Shown one piece after another: positions 24,063-33,214 of a stretch of DNA of 64,000 nucleotides. Origin of the DNA: a bacterium UBP2_UBA2255 (GTDB taxonomy: Bacteria > Edwardsbacteria > AC1 > EtOH8); the NCBI GenBank assembly GCA_002347565.1, contig DDXR01000076.1, positions 36,626 through 100,625 of the forward strand. The letters are read 5' to 3'. Numbering within the stretch: position 1 is the stretch's first letter; every line of letters starts with the position of its first letter. Position numbers and translations under genes: made by a program. A model generated the notes under the pieces. It searched no databases. It was not told the origin of the DNA and worked only from the letters and a program-made list of their open reading frames with translations.

Positions 24063-25274
24063 TCAGCAGCCGCAGCCTCGGGCCGGGCGCCGGCGCTTGG
24101 CGTTCTTCTGTTCGTACATCCTCCGGTCGGCCGCCTCGAGCAGCTGCTCGACCGCCCGTCCGGACCCCGGCCGGTAGATCTCCACCCCGACGCTGACCGC
24201 CGCCGGCGCCGGCAGCGAGCCGTCCTGATTCGACCGGTCCAGCGTCTGCAGCAGCCGCTGGCACAGCAGGTCCGCTCGCTCCCGGTCCGTGTCGTAGGCC
24301 AGGGCCACGAACTCGTCGCCGCCGATCCGGGCCAGGATGTCGGATTCGCGGAAGCAGTCCCTGAGCAGGCCGGCCAGGGCCGCCAGCAGCTGGTCGCCGG
24401 TCTGGTGCCCCAGGTTGTCGTTGACCTCCTTCATGCAGTCCAGGTCGGCGAAGAACAGGGCGCTGGGCTGGCGGGACCGGTCGGCCACCTTCAGCGCCTG
24501 GACCGCCAGCGCCTGAAATCCCCGCCGGTTGGCCAGCCCGGTCAGCTCGTCGGTCAGCGACATCGACCGCAACTCGGTCTCGTAGCGTTTCTGCTCCAGG
24601 ATGCTGACGATGTGCTCGGAGACGAAGGTCAGCAGCTTGAGGTGCTGATCGCTGTAGCGGACGTTCTTGGTGTAGCTCTGGACCGCCAGCACGCCGTAGA
24701 CGCGCTGGCCCCGCAGCAGCGGCACGCCCATCCAGTCCACGGCCGGCTTCCCCACCCTCGAGACATCCTTGTCCTGGTCCGCCCTGCGGTCCACCGAGTA
24801 CAGGTACGGCCGGCGGGTTTGCAGCACCTTCCCGGTCAGGCCCTGGTCGTCGGGCAGATCGGCCACGGGCTGATCAGCCTCGTCCACGAAGTATTCGAAG
24901 TTGCACACCCGCCGCGCCGGGTCGTGGATGGCCACGTAGAAGTTGGTGGCGTCCATCAGCCCGGCGACGATGCTGTGCACGGTGGCGTAGAACTCGCCCA
25001 GGCTGTGGGCCGCACCGGCCTCGGCCGATATCCGGTACAACGCGGACTGGAGCAGGACCGTCTGCCTGATGTGCCGCTCGACGATCCCCAGAGACAACCG
25101 CACGAACCCGTAGAACAGCGCCGCGGCGGCGGCCAGCAGGATGGCGTTGTGGGCGACGCTGCCTGGATCATAGCGCCACCAGCCCAGGCGCGGCACCGCC
25201 AGCCAGGCGATGGCGACGGCGATGAACGACCCCAGCAGGGCCAGCGATGTCTTGGTGATCAGCGGCAGCCTCAT
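24063..25274 (-). CDS. Membrane diguanylate cyclase with GAF domain
   Basis: 403 residues. Two membrane helices (about 8-28 and 42-62), a GAF domain (about 85-225) with 'PAVDWMGVPLLRGQRVYGVLAVQSY', and a GGDEF domain whose active site is IGGDEF near residue 317. RESD five residues before GGDEF fits the inhibitory I-site for c-di-GMP. Thus a c-di-GMP synthase with product feedback. The protein ends in CGC. The ligand of the GAF domain is not known. It is 17 bases upstream of meaB but a functional link is not apparent. Confidence 0.93.
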   Translation of the reverse strand: MRLPLITKTSLALLGSFIAVAIAWLAVPRLGWWRYDPGSVAHNAILLAAAAALFYGFVRLSLGIVERHIRQTVLLQSALYRISAEAGAAHSLGEFYATVHSIVAGLMDATNFYVAIHDPARRVCNFEYFVDEADQPVADLPDDQGLTGKVLQTRRPYLYSVDRRADQDKDVSRVGKPAVDWMGVPLLRGQRVYGVLAVQSYTKNVRYSDQHLKLLTFVSEHIVSILEQKRYETELRSMSLTDELTGLANRRGFQALAVQALKVADRSRQPSALFFADLDCMKEVNDNLGHQTGDQLLAALAGLLRDCFRESDILARIGGDEFVALAYDTDRERADLLCQRLLQTLDRSNQDGSLPAPAAVSVGVEIYRPGSGRAVEQLLEAADRRMYEQKNAKRRRPARGCGC

Positions 25275-25286
25275 GGTAAATCTGCG

Positions 25287-27017
25287 TCAGTCGACAAGCA
25301 TCACCTTGCGCACCGCTGCCCGCGAGTCAGCCGCCAGCCGCACCAGATACGCGCCCGCCGGCAGCGTCGCGCCCCGCTGATCTTTCCCATCCCACGCGAC
25401 CTGGCCAACGGCCGTCGTTCCGTCGCCGTCGGCCAGGGTCCGCACCAGCCGGCCGTTGATGTCGTAGACCGCGACCCGCGCCCGGCCCGGTACTGGAAGA
25501 GCATAGCGCACCGTCAGCCGTCCGCGGAAGGGGCTGGGGCCTGCATCCAGCAGCAGCCGTTGCCCCGCCGGTCCCGGCGGGCGAGCGCAGGCGACCCCGG
25601 CCGCTGCGCTCCTGCTGGCGTAGTGCGTGTTGCCGTCGTATCCCAGATTAACCCTCCCTCCGTTGGGCTCGGGTTCCAGCGACCACGGCGAAGCCGGGTC
25701 ACCGGCGTCTATGGCCGGGCTGGTCACGGCGTCAAACACCCAGGACAGGGACCCGTCGTCCCAGCGGCCGTGCTGCGATCGTACTCGGTAGTTCCCGGCC
25801 GCGGCGTCCGCGAACAGGGGGTCGAGATTAATGTTGCCGGTCCCGGCCATGGCCTCGGACGACAGCGTGTAAGTGACCGAGGTGAAACTGGAGCCCGACC
25901 CGGTGTAGAAGTCGTCCCCGTTGCCCCAGAATATGCAGTCTGCGATCTCGGCGAACGAGTTGTAATCCAGGTACACGCCGTTGCCCCCGTTGGCCCCCGG
26001 CGAGGTGTTGCCGGCGATGGTGCAGTGCGACAGGTGCACCCGCGACGGCCCGGGCGCCCCGTCGTCGACCGCGATGCCGGCGCCTCCCTTGTCGTGCTTG
26101 TCCGTGCTGTTACCGCAGATCAGGTCGTGGTCGAACCAGCCCTCGCCGCCCTCGTCGATGTAGACGCCCGCTCCGTAGCTGTGGCAGGAATTGAAACGGA
26201 TGACGTTGCGGGAGAACCGGACGGGGCCGACGGCCAGCACTCCGCCGCCCCAGCCGTAGCCGGGGTGCATCATGACATTGTGCTCGATGACGTTGCCGGT
26301 GACCTCGGTGGCCCCGGCGAGAAAGACCCCTGCGCAGTGGTCGCTGTATCCGTAGTTGCCGGCGATGATGTTCCCGGAGATCAGGACGCTGTCGCCGCGG
26401 CTGGCCATGGCGCCGCCGCGGGCGGCCCGGTTGTTGCGGATGGTATTGCCGATGACCCGATGGCCGTCGCCCTGCAGGTTGATGCCGCCGCCGTCCCAGT
26501 TGCTGGAAACCGCCCGGCCGTTGTCCTCGATGGCGTTCCGGCTGATGGTGACGCTCCCGGCATGCGGCCAGGTGGAGTCGGGGTCCGACTCGATGCCGCG
26601 CCGGCCGCCGGTAATCAGGAACCCGTCGATGACCGAGCCCGACGAGGAGGTCCCGTAGATGAGAACGCCCGGCCGGGTGGAGTCCGCCGTGATCCGGCTG
26701 GTGTCTGCCGAGAGATTCTGCGACGAGAAGTCTCCCCCTGCTCCCCCGGCGTACGATGCCGGCGTTCCTCCGGCATACCCCCCGAGCAAGTGCACGACCC
26801 GGTTTCGCGTGGCCGCTGGCAAATAGGCGCCCCGCGCCACCTTGACCGTGTCGCCCGCCCCGGCCGCCTGGATCGCCGGCTGGATGTCATGGTGCGGATG
26901 AAGAACGGTGCCGTCCTCTGTCCCGGTCAGGTTGTCATCATCCACGTGCAGCACTGCGGCCGGGGCAAGGGACGCCAGCAGCGCCAGGACGATGGGAACG
27001 ATCGGCGGCACCCTCAT
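25287..27017 (-). CDS. Secreted right-handed beta-helix protein with FlgD/Por-type C-terminal module
   Basis: 576 residues. A signal peptide (about 1-20) precedes a parallel beta-helix (about 40-400) with repeated turns such as 'VTISRNAIEDNG', 'HRVIGNTIRNNRA', 'VLISGNIIAGNYG', 'FSRNVIRFNSC'. The last 85 residues ('VRYALPVPGRARVAVYDINGRLVRTL', 'WDGKDQRGATLPAGAYLVRL') form a FlgD-Ig-like/Por-secretion-type module found on secreted proteins of the FCB group. Polysaccharide binding or cleavage is possible but no lyase active site is identified. It overlaps the upstream beta-helix gene by four bases. Confidence 0.8.
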   Translation of the reverse strand: MRVPPIVPIVLALLASLAPAAVLHVDDDNLTGTEDGTVLHPHHDIQPAIQAAGAGDTVKVARGAYLPAATRNRVVHLLGGYAGGTPASYAGGAGGDFSSQNLSADTSRITADSTRPGVLIYGTSSSGSVIDGFLITGGRRGIESDPDSTWPHAGSVTISRNAIEDNGRAVSSNWDGGGINLQGDGHRVIGNTIRNNRAARGGAMASRGDSVLISGNIIAGNYGYSDHCAGVFLAGATEVTGNVIEHNVMMHPGYGWGGGVLAVGPVRFSRNVIRFNSCHSYGAGVYIDEGGEGWFDHDLICGNSTDKHDKGGAGIAVDDGAPGPSRVHLSHCTIAGNTSPGANGGNGVYLDYNSFAEIADCIFWGNGDDFYTGSGSSFTSVTYTLSSEAMAGTGNINLDPLFADAAAGNYRVRSQHGRWDDGSLSWVFDAVTSPAIDAGDPASPWSLEPEPNGGRVNLGYDGNTHYASRSAAAGVACARPPGPAGQRLLLDAGPSPFRGRLTVRYALPVPGRARVAVYDINGRLVRTLADGDGTTAVGQVAWDGKDQRGATLPAGAYLVRLAADSRAAVRKVMLVD

Positions 27018-28660
27018 CTGACCTTCACCAGTGAAACGCGGCTGCGCAGGTTGCCCGAGCGCAACTCGATCAGGTATAAACCGGCAGGCGTTTCGCCGCC
27101 CCGGCCGTCCCGCCCATCCCAGTCGACCTCGTGCCTGCCCGCCGGCCGGTCCGCGTCGGCCAGGACGCGCACCCGCTGTCCTGCGACGCTATAGACCACG
27201 ATCCTCACCCGGCCCGGCACCGGCAATTCGTAGCGTACCGATGCCGAAGAGGAGAACGGATTAGGCGACGCCGCCAGGGCCGGCCGCCATGGTCTTGGCA
27301 TCGCCCCGCCGCCCGCGACTCCCGTCGGGTCGCACTCGAAGGCCCCGATGTCGATCATCGCCACGGCCGGGCGGACAGCGGCCGCGGTCGCGGCCTGGCG
27401 CAGCGGCGGCTGGAACGAGGGGGGCCACGTCGGCGAGGGGAATCCCATACCGGGGATGCTCGCCGGCGCAGGATTCCCCGCGTTCACCAGGGGGCTTCCC
27501 GTCGCCGGCCGGACGTCACCCGAGGAGTAATCGGCAAAACCGGGATCGGTTCCGAAGATGGTGCCTGTCCATTGGGAAGGAACGTTGATCGCCCCGCTGT
27601 ACACCCAATTGTTGGAGCCGGCGATCACTGCCGTGTCGTGCACCCATCCCGCCTCCACCGTCCGCATCATGTTGATCCCCCCGCCGATGCGGTAGAAGAC
27701 GTTGTTGTGCATCTCCACGCTCTCCAGCGTGTCGAAACAGCGGAAGACGGCGCCGGTGCCGCAGATGACGGTGTTGTTGACGAAGCGATAGCGGCCGTGG
27801 GTCCAGCCGGTGGCGTCGCCGCCGATGCGGGTGACCGCGAAGTTGCTGTCGTTGCCGGCCGCGGTGCGCCGTTTGCGCAGGACGTTGCCCACCACGTCCG
27901 AATCCTCTCGTGCCAGGTCATGATACCAACCGGGCGCCACTCCATCGGGATCGGGACCGATCAGTTCCAGCTCGTGATAGTAGCCACCCTCGATCCAGTT
28001 GTAGTGGATCTCGTTGCGCTCGGCCCGGGACTTGACGTTGTTGCCGCCGTTACCGTCGTGCAGGTAGCAGTGCCGCATCCGGAAGACGCTGCCGGGTCTA
28101 TTCACCTGGTCTGTTGACATGTAGATCTGGTGGCGGGAGCCGCCCTGCCCGCAGTGGCGCACTTCGACGAACTCCAGCAGGCAGGAGCCCGCGCCTTGGT
28201 CGGCGCCCAGGATGCCGTGCATCGGGCAGTCGCGCACCAGCACGTCGCGCACGGTCAGGTCGCCGGACTGGTGGTAGACGCCGCGGCTGGAGCCGCCGGT
28301 CACCTCGAACCCCTCGAACACGTAGTGGTCGGCACCGCTGTCGTAGGGCCAGGCAGAGATGAAGGCCACGGTGTTGGTGCCGCCCGAGATCACCGGCCGG
28401 TTGCCGTTGATGCGCTGTCCCCGGATGACGATGGGCGCCTGGGCCGAGCCCGCCCGGGTGAAGGAAACGCTCTGGTAGGTGGCGTCGCCGTCCACCAGCA
28501 CCGTGTCGCCGGGATCGAGCAGGTCCGCCACCTGGGCAAGCTGGGTGTAGCCCTGCGCCGGACCGACGTGGTATACCGTTGCCGCCGCCGTTGTCGCCCA
28601 GGCCATGGCGAATATCGACAAGACCCAAAACCGTGCGGCATACCGTTTTCCATTCAGCAT
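27014..28660 (-). CDS. Secreted right-handed beta-helix protein with FlgD/Por-type C-terminal module (second)
   Basis: 548 residues. Start chosen at ATG 28660 because GAGGCG precedes it; an in-frame ATG nine codons earlier lies in the CTCCGTG-type repeat. A signal peptide (to about residue 27) precedes a beta-helix with 'HYVFEGFEVTGGSS', 'LTVRDVLVRDC', 'YRFVNNTVICGTG', 'VEMHNNVFYRIGGG'. It resembles secreted polysaccharide-lyase-like proteins; catalysis is unproven. The final 85 residues repeat the sorting-type module ('VRYELPVPGRVRIVVYSVAGQRVRVL', 'GETPAGLYLIEL'). It overlaps the next beta-helix gene by four bases. Confidence 0.78.
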   Translation of the reverse strand: MLNGKRYAARFWVLSIFAMAWATTAAATVYHVGPAQGYTQLAQVADLLDPGDTVLVDGDATYQSVSFTRAGSAQAPIVIRGQRINGNRPVISGGTNTVAFISAWPYDSGADHYVFEGFEVTGGSSRGVYHQSGDLTVRDVLVRDCPMHGILGADQGAGSCLLEFVEVRHCGQGGSRHQIYMSTDQVNRPGSVFRMRHCYLHDGNGGNNVKSRAERNEIHYNWIEGGYYHELELIGPDPDGVAPGWYHDLAREDSDVVGNVLRKRRTAAGNDSNFAVTRIGGDATGWTHGRYRFVNNTVICGTGAVFRCFDTLESVEMHNNVFYRIGGGINMMRTVEAGWVHDTAVIAGSNNWVYSGAINVPSQWTGTIFGTDPGFADYSSGDVRPATGSPLVNAGNPAPASIPGMGFPSPTWPPSFQPPLRQAATAAAVRPAVAMIDIGAFECDPTGVAGGGAMPRPWRPALAASPNPFSSSASVRYELPVPGRVRIVVYSVAGQRVRVLADADRPAGRHEVDWDGRDGRGGETPAGLYLIELRSGNLRSRVSLVKVR

Positions 28661-28665
28661 GTCAG

Positions 28666-28685
28666 CGCCTCTGTGTCTCTGTGGC
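28666..28685. repeat. CTCCGTG-type dispersed repeat, copy 2
   Basis: CGCCTCTGTGTCTCTGTGGC lies immediately upstream of the second beta-helix gene, between it and the next secreted-protein gene. Confidence 0.5.
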
Positions 28686-28696
28686 ATGATCCATTG

Positions 28697-30319
28697 CTAC
28701 CGCACCACCACCAGCCGCAGGCGCCGCGCCGTCCCGCCGGCGCTCAACGCGACGAAGTACACGCCGGAACCGACCGCTGATCCGGACCCGTCCCGGCCGT
28801 CCCAAGCAACGCGATGAATTCCTGCCTGCTGGATCCCGCGGTACAGGGTCCTGACCTTCTGTCCGCAAATGTTGTACAGTACGAGCTCGACCGTTCCGGC
28901 CACGGGCACGCCATACGCTACCTCCGCACGGCCGCGGACCGGATTCGGCCGCGTCGCAAAAGGCATCGGGCCGGGCGGGCGGGCCGGGACCGGACCGCCG
29001 GAGACGCCGGTCAACTCCCGCCAGTTGGGCGGCAGCATCAGCTGGATTAGCGACACCCGCTCCTGGCCGACGTCCTGCCCCCAGTTGTCCGCCCAGACGA
29101 CGCGCGATCCGTCGTTGCTGATCGTGCCGTGGGTCTCCTCCCAGTACTCGTCGGTGGTATTGTACAGCTTGGCGAGATAGAAGGCCCGGGGTTGCGCGGG
29201 GTCCAGTCTGACCAGTATCAGCGAGCGGTCCAGCCAGTTCTGCTCCGGCAGGCCGGACCCGATGGTGGTGGAGATCAACGCGAAGCTGTCGGCATTGCAG
29301 GAGACGTGGACGCCTGACTGCAGGCCCTGTGGCCCGCTGGCATAGTAGAGCCTGACCACGGGCACTGCTTGGGCGGCGGTGTCCAGCGGCACCAGCTCGA
29401 TGTAGTCGTTGCCCGCATTCTGCCCCACCACCACCTCCCGGCCCAGCACGTCGATGCCGACATCGGCGTGGCCTATCGAGGCTCTCAAGGTCTTGATCCA
29501 CGAGAAGGAGCGATCGGCCGCAGCCAGGCCCTGGATGGGGCCCGTACCGTTGTAGCCCAGGATGACCACGGAGCTTCCCAATACCGACATCCCCACCCAG
29601 TCGATCTCCCGCTGGTCCGGCGGCAGGTAGTAGACGCCGGTCACCGTGTCCTGCAGCCGATCATAGGCAAACAGGTAGAGCGGCTCATAGTTGGCGCTGC
29701 CGTCGCCCTGCAGCATGAAGGCCCAGAAACGCTTATCGCGCGAGGACTCGCCCTCGTCCTTCATGGTGATGCGGTAGACCGGGCTGGAGCCGATGATCGG
29801 GCCGAGCACCGGATCCGTGGTAAAATCCTTGACCACGTTCTCCTGCCCGGAGATCACATTCACCGTCTTTATGGAGAAATCCTCCACCCCCCAGATGAGG
29901 ATAGGGTCGGTTGGATCCCAGCGCGGTTCGGAAAGATGCACCGCCCGCACCAAGTTCGCCGCCTGGTTGTATGGATATGACAGAGTGCGATAGATATTCC
30001 ACGATTCCTCGGGGTCCAGGATGATCATGGTCCTGTCGCTGTTGAAGGGATCGAACCGCGAGTATTCGTGCCGGCCATGGATGCCACTGATAGCCGTGGC
30101 CCGGACCTGCATGGTACCGAAGCGCAGGTCCCAGAAGGTGTCCCCGACCGCCGGCGGCGTCATCGGGACCAGGGGATAGGCCGGACAGGTCCCGGAGAGC
30201 GGGTCGGTCACCTCGACGAAGGCGAAGGTGTCCGGGTATTGGGCATGCGCTGCGGGGCACGGGATCATGCCCGCCGCCAGAATGGCCGCGGCGATCGAAG
30301 GAATGAGGCGCATACCCAT
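28697..30319 (-). CDS. Secreted protein with FlgD/Por-type C-terminal module
   Basis: 540 residues, start at ATG 30319 (a second ATG is two codons on). A signal peptide ends near AAHAQ (about 26). The body has beta-rich repeats ('GVEDFSIKTVNVISGQENVV', 'FWAFMLQGDGSANYEPLYLFAYD', 'EETHGTISNDGSRVVWADNWG') that may be a beta-propeller, but no family is recognised. The C-terminal 85 residues carry the same module as its neighbours, and the last 75 or so bases are nearly identical to the end of the deiminase gene. It probably shares their export route. Confidence 0.65.
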   Translation of the reverse strand: MGMRLIPSIAAAILAAGMIPCPAAHAQYPDTFAFVEVTDPLSGTCPAYPLVPMTPPAVGDTFWDLRFGTMQVRATAISGIHGRHEYSRFDPFNSDRTMIILDPEESWNIYRTLSYPYNQAANLVRAVHLSEPRWDPTDPILIWGVEDFSIKTVNVISGQENVVKDFTTDPVLGPIIGSSPVYRITMKDEGESSRDKRFWAFMLQGDGSANYEPLYLFAYDRLQDTVTGVYYLPPDQREIDWVGMSVLGSSVVILGYNGTGPIQGLAAADRSFSWIKTLRASIGHADVGIDVLGREVVVGQNAGNDYIELVPLDTAAQAVPVVRLYYASGPQGLQSGVHVSCNADSFALISTTIGSGLPEQNWLDRSLILVRLDPAQPRAFYLAKLYNTTDEYWEETHGTISNDGSRVVWADNWGQDVGQERVSLIQLMLPPNWRELTGVSGGPVPARPPGPMPFATRPNPVRGRAEVAYGVPVAGTVELVLYNICGQKVRTLYRGIQQAGIHRVAWDGRDGSGSAVGSGVYFVALSAGGTARRLRLVVVR

Positions 30320-30366
30320 CCGTGATCCTACTCTATTACTGCCAGGACCGATGTGATCAGGCGACC

Positions 30367-32079
30367 TTACCGCACCACCACCAGCCGCAGGCGCTGCGCG
30401 GCCCCGCCGGCGTTCAATGAGACGAAGTACACGCCGGAGCCGACCGCGGCCCCGGTCTCGTTCTTCCCGTCCCAACGGATGGAGTGGCGGCCGGATTGCA
30501 GTTCGCCCCGCAGCAGCGTCCGCACCTTGCGCCCGGCGACATCGTACACCGTCAGGCTGGCCTTGGACCGTCCGGCCAGCTGGAAGCTGATCGCCGTGCC
30601 ATTCGTTGCCGGATTGGGCGCGGCCCTGAGCGTGCCGATCGTCGCGGCCGGTCCCGTGGCCGGTCCCTGCGCCACGCCGGTGGCGACCGCCACGTAGCGG
30701 TGGCGCCAACTGGCCGGTGCGAAGCGCGGCTGCTGCTCGGCCCGGCCGGAGTTGTCGGTGGCCGAGATGTAGTACTCCACGGTGTCGCCAGCGACGGCGC
30801 CCGGGATCGACGCGCTGAAGCTGTCGCTGCCGGCGGATGTCATGGTCAGCGAATCGTACGCGCCGCTGGTACCATAGCGGTAGAGGCAGCGGGTCGAGGT
30901 CAGCGAGAAGTTGGGGTGGCAGCGGACCAGCGATGTGATCGCCACCGGCGTCCCCGCCGGCTGGATCGCCGCCACCGGTTTGTGGCTGATCCACAGCATG
31001 GCCGAGTCGGTGACGCCCATGGTGCGGCAGTGAAGGGCATCGGTGCTCTGCCAGCCTGAGTAATATATGCCAACGATGCTGAAACCGGGTAGTGCCGTAC
31101 GATATGCCTGAAGGGCGGCGGCGTCATTAGAAGTGTTCCATGTCGGTACGTAGACACGGTTGTTGACAATGAGGCTGTTGGTATAGCCCTCGGTGCCGCT
31201 GGAATACACCCGATGAATCTCCCAATTCCCCCCGTAATGATTCGGCACGGTCGACAGATATGATGCTGCGGCTTCTATGTTCGCATAGTCACCATGAGAT
31301 GGAGGCACCTGCAAGACCAGCAGTTTTGTCGGGGAAATTATTTTTGCCCAGCAATCAATGTGATCAATGTAACTGGCCTGCGGGTCGACCAAGGTCAGGT
31401 AGTTATCCACGCCTAGGTACTGGAGCATCTGGTTGTCGACCCAAGCGTTGGAGCTGTCGTTCTCGACATACACCAGATTCGTCGACATCGATTGGCCATG
31501 CCCGCCCGACATGTAGTTGCCACCGGTGTGGACCAGTACTGATGAATAGATCGGGAGGTTCCAGGCTGTTCCTAGTTTGATCGGTATAGAATCATCTTGA
31601 GGCCTGGGCCTATTGTACGCAAAATCGAAAATGCCCTGCCTGCCATCGGGCTTCATGACAAACCAGGGACCGTAGTCCCTTATCCATTCGTAATTTGTTG
31701 CGGCTATGACATAGCCAACATTGGTCATGTTGATCCCGTTTGAAGTAAGGCCAGATTGGCAAGAAGCTTGCTGTGAACTCGACACCACCATCCATAGTTT
31801 AGTATGATCGGACAGTGAGTCAAGTAACCGATAGGGCACTTCAAGCGGCCAGCGCACCAGCACGCCTGTCATTGGCTCGTACTCGGCCGGGTTACGGGTA
31901 CCGGTAGGCGGCGGGGCCGTGGCCGGGACATAGGTGCCGATCTCATGAATCCTGGTCAATTCCTCGGTGGTCATGCGATCATGGGTTGCTTTCTCATGGC
32001 CGATCGCCTGGCCGTCAGCCAGCGCCGGGGTGACGGCTAGCAGCAATGACAAGAGCTGGGCCGGTATGGTATTCATCAC
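30367..32079 (-). CDS. Secreted peptidylarginine deiminase, PPAD-like
   Basis: 570 residues: signal peptide (about 1-21), catalytic domain (about 60-370), a beta-sandwich (about 375-470), and a FlgD/Por-type C-terminal module. All five catalytic residues of the Porphyromonas gingivalis enzyme are in place: D135 ('WIRDYGPWF'), H240 and D242 ('YIDHIDCWAK'), N301 ('GYTNSLIVNN') and C351 ('DALHCRTMGV'). R157 and R159 ('YNRPRPQDD') match the two arginines that make PPAD act on C-terminal arginine. The reaction is arginine to citrulline plus ammonia in peptides or proteins, outside the cell. Agmatine deiminases share the fold but are cytoplasmic and lack these features. Confidence 0.85.
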   Translation of the reverse strand: MMNTIPAQLLSLLLAVTPALADGQAIGHEKATHDRMTTEELTRIHEIGTYVPATAPPPTGTRNPAEYEPMTGVLVRWPLEVPYRLLDSLSDHTKLWMVVSSSQQASCQSGLTSNGINMTNVGYVIAATNYEWIRDYGPWFVMKPDGRQGIFDFAYNRPRPQDDSIPIKLGTAWNLPIYSSVLVHTGGNYMSGGHGQSMSTNLVYVENDSSNAWVDNQMLQYLGVDNYLTLVDPQASYIDHIDCWAKIISPTKLLVLQVPPSHGDYANIEAAASYLSTVPNHYGGNWEIHRVYSSGTEGYTNSLIVNNRVYVPTWNTSNDAAALQAYRTALPGFSIVGIYYSGWQSTDALHCRTMGVTDSAMLWISHKPVAAIQPAGTPVAITSLVRCHPNFSLTSTRCLYRYGTSGAYDSLTMTSAGSDSFSASIPGAVAGDTVEYYISATDNSGRAEQQPRFAPASWRHRYVAVATGVAQGPATGPAATIGTLRAAPNPATNGTAISFQLAGRSKASLTVYDVAGRKVRTLLRGELQSGRHSIRWDGKNETGAAVGSGVYFVSLNAGGAAQRLRLVVVR

Positions 32080-32119
32080 GTCGTTTTCCCAATCATATGT
32101 TGATTGTGTTCATGCATTG

Positions 32120-33181
32120 TCACTGCACAAGGATGCCCGATGCGTACCCGTTGGCCGTGCTGTCCACTGGCAGCTCGTACCGGGTCGTGCCGGCCCAGTA
32201 GCATGGCACCCGCCTGGTCCCGTTGTCGATCGAACCGGCGCAGTACACCGTGCCGTTGACGACCGTGACGGCGTAGGCATAATTGTCGAATCCGCTGCCG
32301 CCCGGCAGGTCATGCCGGGTCGTCCCGGCCCAGTAACAGGGAACGCGCTTGCCCCCGTCGTGGGCGTACCCGGCGACATAGACCGTGCCGCCCGACACGC
32401 AGATGGCGTAGGCGCTGGCCGAATTAGTGCCGTTCCCGGGCAGGTCGGTGCGGACGGTTTCCTGCCAGTAGCAGGGGATCCGACGGCCATTGATGATGTA
32501 GAAGCCGCAAGTGTAGGCCGTTCCGCCGCTGACCGCGATACCGCTGGCATACGAGGTGTTGGCCGTGTCATGGGGCAGTTCGTACTTCACGTCGCCGACC
32601 CAAAAGCACGGGTCGCTGCCGCTGCCGCCGGTCGAATTGATGTGGCCGGAGCAGTAGATCGTGCCGCCGTCGACCGCGATACCGGTCGCTTCGCCGTCCT
32701 GCGAAGTATCGGCCGGCAGGACGTGCATCGTGCTCCCCTGCCAGTAGCAGGGTGTGTTATGGAGACTGCCTGCCGCGCCAAAGCTGTATCCGGCGCCGTA
32801 GAACGTCCCGCTCGACAGCGCCATCGCGTAGACGTCCGAATGACCCGTGCCGGTCGGCAGGTCATGCCGGGTCGTCCCGGCCCAATAGCACGGCACGTTC
32901 CACGTGCCGTTGTTGAACGATCCCCCGGTATAGACGGTGGTCCCTGACACAGCGATACTATTGGCGCTCGTATTGTGCGTGCCGTCCCCGGGCAATTCAT
33001 ACCGGGTCGTGCCCTGCCAATAGCAGGAATACCATCTTGAGCTGATCTCGTAGTACCCGCTGATGTAGATGCTCGCTCCCGGCTGCTCATTCGCCGGCTG
33101 GGTGGGTGAGGATTTCTTGCCGCAGGCGGGAAACAGCGCCAGCAGCGCGAATGCGACCATCATTCGACGGATTGGAACCAT
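32120..33181 (-). CDS. Repeat lipoprotein with CYW motifs, copy 1
   Basis: 353 residues. The start at 33181 follows AAGGA. A signal peptide ends in a lipobox-like 'LFPAC' followed by GKKSSPTQP. The rest consists of seven or so repeats of 40-50 residues, each with 'GGTVYxxG', 'PCYWxG' and 'RxDLPG', likely blades of a beta-propeller exposed at the cell surface or in the periplasm. Function unknown. It is a tandem paralogue of the gene at 33215-34270, with similar signal peptide, repeats and 'ASGI(L/V)VQ' end. Confidence 0.75.
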   Translation of the reverse strand: MVPIRRMMVAFALLALFPACGKKSSPTQPANEQPGASIYISGYYEISSRWYSCYWQGTTRYELPGDGTHNTSANSIAVSGTTVYTGGSFNNGTWNVPCYWAGTTRHDLPTGTGHSDVYAMALSSGTFYGAGYSFGAAGSLHNTPCYWQGSTMHVLPADTSQDGEATGIAVDGGTIYCSGHINSTGGSGSDPCFWVGDVKYELPHDTANTSYASGIAVSGGTAYTCGFYIINGRRIPCYWQETVRTDLPGNGTNSASAYAICVSGGTVYVAGYAHDGGKRVPCYWAGTTRHDLPGGSGFDNYAYAVTVVNGTVYCAGSIDNGTRRVPCYWAGTTRYELPVDSTANGYASGILVQ

Positions 33182-33214
33182 GACATGTTCCTTTCGAATT
33201 GCCATACAATATGC

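Noticed and set aside
23988..27194. 1068-codon plus-strand frame across meaB end, the diguanylate cyclase and a beta-helix gene
   Set aside because: It spans several real minus-strand genes and shows no domain; a composition artefact.
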